DNA of 64,000 nt from Alcaligenaceae bacterium (GTDB lineage Bacteria > Pseudomonadota > Gammaproteobacteria > Burkholderiales > Burkholderiaceae_B). Of the stretch, positions 63,601-64,000 are shown one piece after another. Each line of letters starts with the position of its first letter. The stretch's first letter is position 1. A model generated the notes under the pieces. The model worked only from the letters and a program-made list of their open reading frames with translations, was not told the origin of the DNA and did not search any database. The position numbers and the translations under genes were made by a program. The stretch spans positions 30,224 to 94,223 of the forward strand of contig JAUNUJ010000009.1 in the NCBI GenBank assembly GCA_030538235.1, read 5' to 3'.

Positions 63601-63676
63601 TGGCGTCCCCACGGGGATTCGAACCCCGGTTGCCGCCGTGAAAGGGCGATGTCCTAGGCCTCTAGACGATGGGGAC
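63601..63676 (-). tRNA. tRNA-Glu (anticodon TTC)
   Basis: 76 nt with encoded CCA. Acceptor GTCCCCA/TGGGGAC, D arm CGTCTAGAGGCCTAGGAC, anticodon loop CCTTTCAC with TTC, T arm CGGGGTTCGAATCCCCG. First gene of a two-tRNA transcript that reads on into tRNA-Asp. Confidence 0.97.
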
Positions 63677-63695
63677 AAGGACTTAAAGAAGAATA

Positions 63696-63724
63696 ATTAT
63701 AGCCATGATTCTTTGATTATGCAA
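63696..63724 (-). promoter_or_regulatory. Promoter of the tRNA-Glu/tRNA-Asp unit
   Basis: On the minus strand TTGCAT (63719-63724), 17-bp spacer, TATAAT (63696-63701). The predicted start is about a dozen bases before the tRNA-Glu 5' end. Confidence 0.75.
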
Positions 63725-63839
63725 GTGCTGTTTCAAGATGGTGCTTATTTTGTTGTTTTTATAACAAAAGCTGTGAGTTTAAGTTATTTATTGGTTTTTG
63801 TTTATTTAAAACCTTTCACAGGCAAGCTGTTTAACAGTG

Positions 63840-63900
63840 ATAGATATCTTCATGGTTTGGACTCCTAAGTGTCCAATAAATCCACACCAATCTAAATATC
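63840..63900 (-). mobile_element. Possible left-end remnant of an IS3-like element
   Basis: Read on the minus strand, an IS-end-like sequence (copy B of the 27-bp repeat, 63869-63895) is followed by AGGAG and an ATG at 63853 opening MKISITVKQLACERF, then a stop. That layout (terminal repeat, ribosome-binding site, start of a small helix-turn-helix OrfA) suits an IS left end, but the frame is far too short to prove it. TTGGAC (63857-63862) and GTCCAA (63871-63876) form an inverted repeat in it. It lies just downstream of the second tRNA-Asp terminator. Confidence 0.35.
63869..63895 (+). repeat. IS-end-like 27-bp repeat, copy B
   Basis: Matches 34775-34801 at 23 of 27 positions in the same orientation. 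No intact transposase accompanies it. Confidence 0.55.
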
Positions 63901-63937
63901 ATAAAACAAAAAACCCTTGTAAAAAATACAAGGGTTT
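63901..63937 (-). terminator. Rho-independent terminator of the second tRNA-Asp
   Basis: AAACCCTTGT (63911-63920) with ACAAGGGTTT (63928-63937); the minus strand continues into T-rich sequence. Confidence 0.85.
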
Positions 63938-64000
63938 TTGGTGTAATTGGCGGAGTGGACGGGACTCGAACCCGCGACCCCCGGCGTGACAGGCCGGTAT
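63936..64000. repeat. 65-bp direct repeat, copy 2 (tRNA-Asp 3' part and flank), cut by window end
   Basis: Identical over its whole visible length to 63445-63509. Confidence 0.9.
63948..64000 (-). tRNA. tRNA-Asp (anticodon GTC), second copy, partial
   Basis: The 3' 53 nt, including CCA, T arm and the anticodon GTC, are identical to the tRNA-Asp at 63457. The 5' part lies beyond the window. It has its own terminator, so it belongs to another transcript. Confidence 0.93.

Noticed and set aside
63638-63868. 76-codon open frame on the plus strand near the right end
   Set aside because: It overlaps tRNA-Glu and its promoter on the other strand, has no ribosome-binding site and no recognisable pattern.
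1-64000. Search for CRISPR arrays, prophage, toxin-antitoxin or defence systems
   Set aside because: No regularly spaced repeats, no phage or restriction genes and no cas-like motifs were seen; the window is mostly core genome.

Overview
The window looks like a chromosome segment of a betaproteobacterium, most likely an Alcaligenaceae-like Burkholderiales member with unusually low GC (mid-40s percent by eye). The reasons are inference from gene order and protein style. A complete dcw cluster runs mraZ-rsmH-ftsL-ftsI-murEF-mraY-murD-ftsW-murG-murC-ddlB-ftsQ-ftsA-ftsZ. It contains a MurE-MurF fusion of the kind known from Bordetella, and is followed by lpxC, a DciA-type gene, an M23 peptidase and secA. 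There is no phage, CRISPR array or large island; most of the window is conserved core genome.

Layout. 1-2.9 kb: a copper-delivery pair (an SCO-TlpA fusion cut by the window edge, and a PCu(A)C chaperone) and a Tat-exported propeller-like protein. 3.0-3.4 kb: RNase P RNA. 3.6-21 kb: the dcw cluster, headed by tandem MraZ boxes and making lipid II from UDP-MurNAc precursors plus the early divisome. 21.3-26.5 kb: lpxC, dciA (opposite strand), an M23 peptidase and secA. 26.6-36.3 kb: mgtE and suhB on the minus strand; then mnmC with a decayed methyltransferase half, a GH31-like protein lacking its catalytic aspartates, and two paralogous EamA transporters separated by an IS3-family remnant, tRNA-Lys and a small hydrophobic reading frame.

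36.3-48.9 kb: nnrD and sbcCD on the minus strand, a HugZ-like protein, two small lipoproteins, and a variant of the enterobacterial mltD-gloB-yafS-rnhA-dnaQ neighbourhood in which mltD lies downstream of gloB and dnaQ has moved beyond fabI. 49-57.5 kb: a DUF442 protein with a universal stress protein, bioB with a palindrome-bearing promoter, an AstE/AspA-type deacylase, RarD-Nudix-RarD, a cardiolipin synthase and a glutathionyl-hydroquinone reductase. 57.7-63.2 kb: a five-gene dipeptide-type ABC importer with an intercistronic hairpin after the binding-protein gene. 63.4-64 kb: a tRNA-Glu/tRNA-Asp unit and a second tRNA-Asp cut by the right edge.

The most unusual points are the two probable pseudoenzymes (GH31-like, and the MnmC N-domain), a compensated base-pair change in the P4 core of RNase P RNA, the structured ftsA-ftsZ gap, the palindrome in the bioB promoter, and matching IS ends lying downstream of two tRNA terminators. 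I did not find a convincing new multi-gene system.
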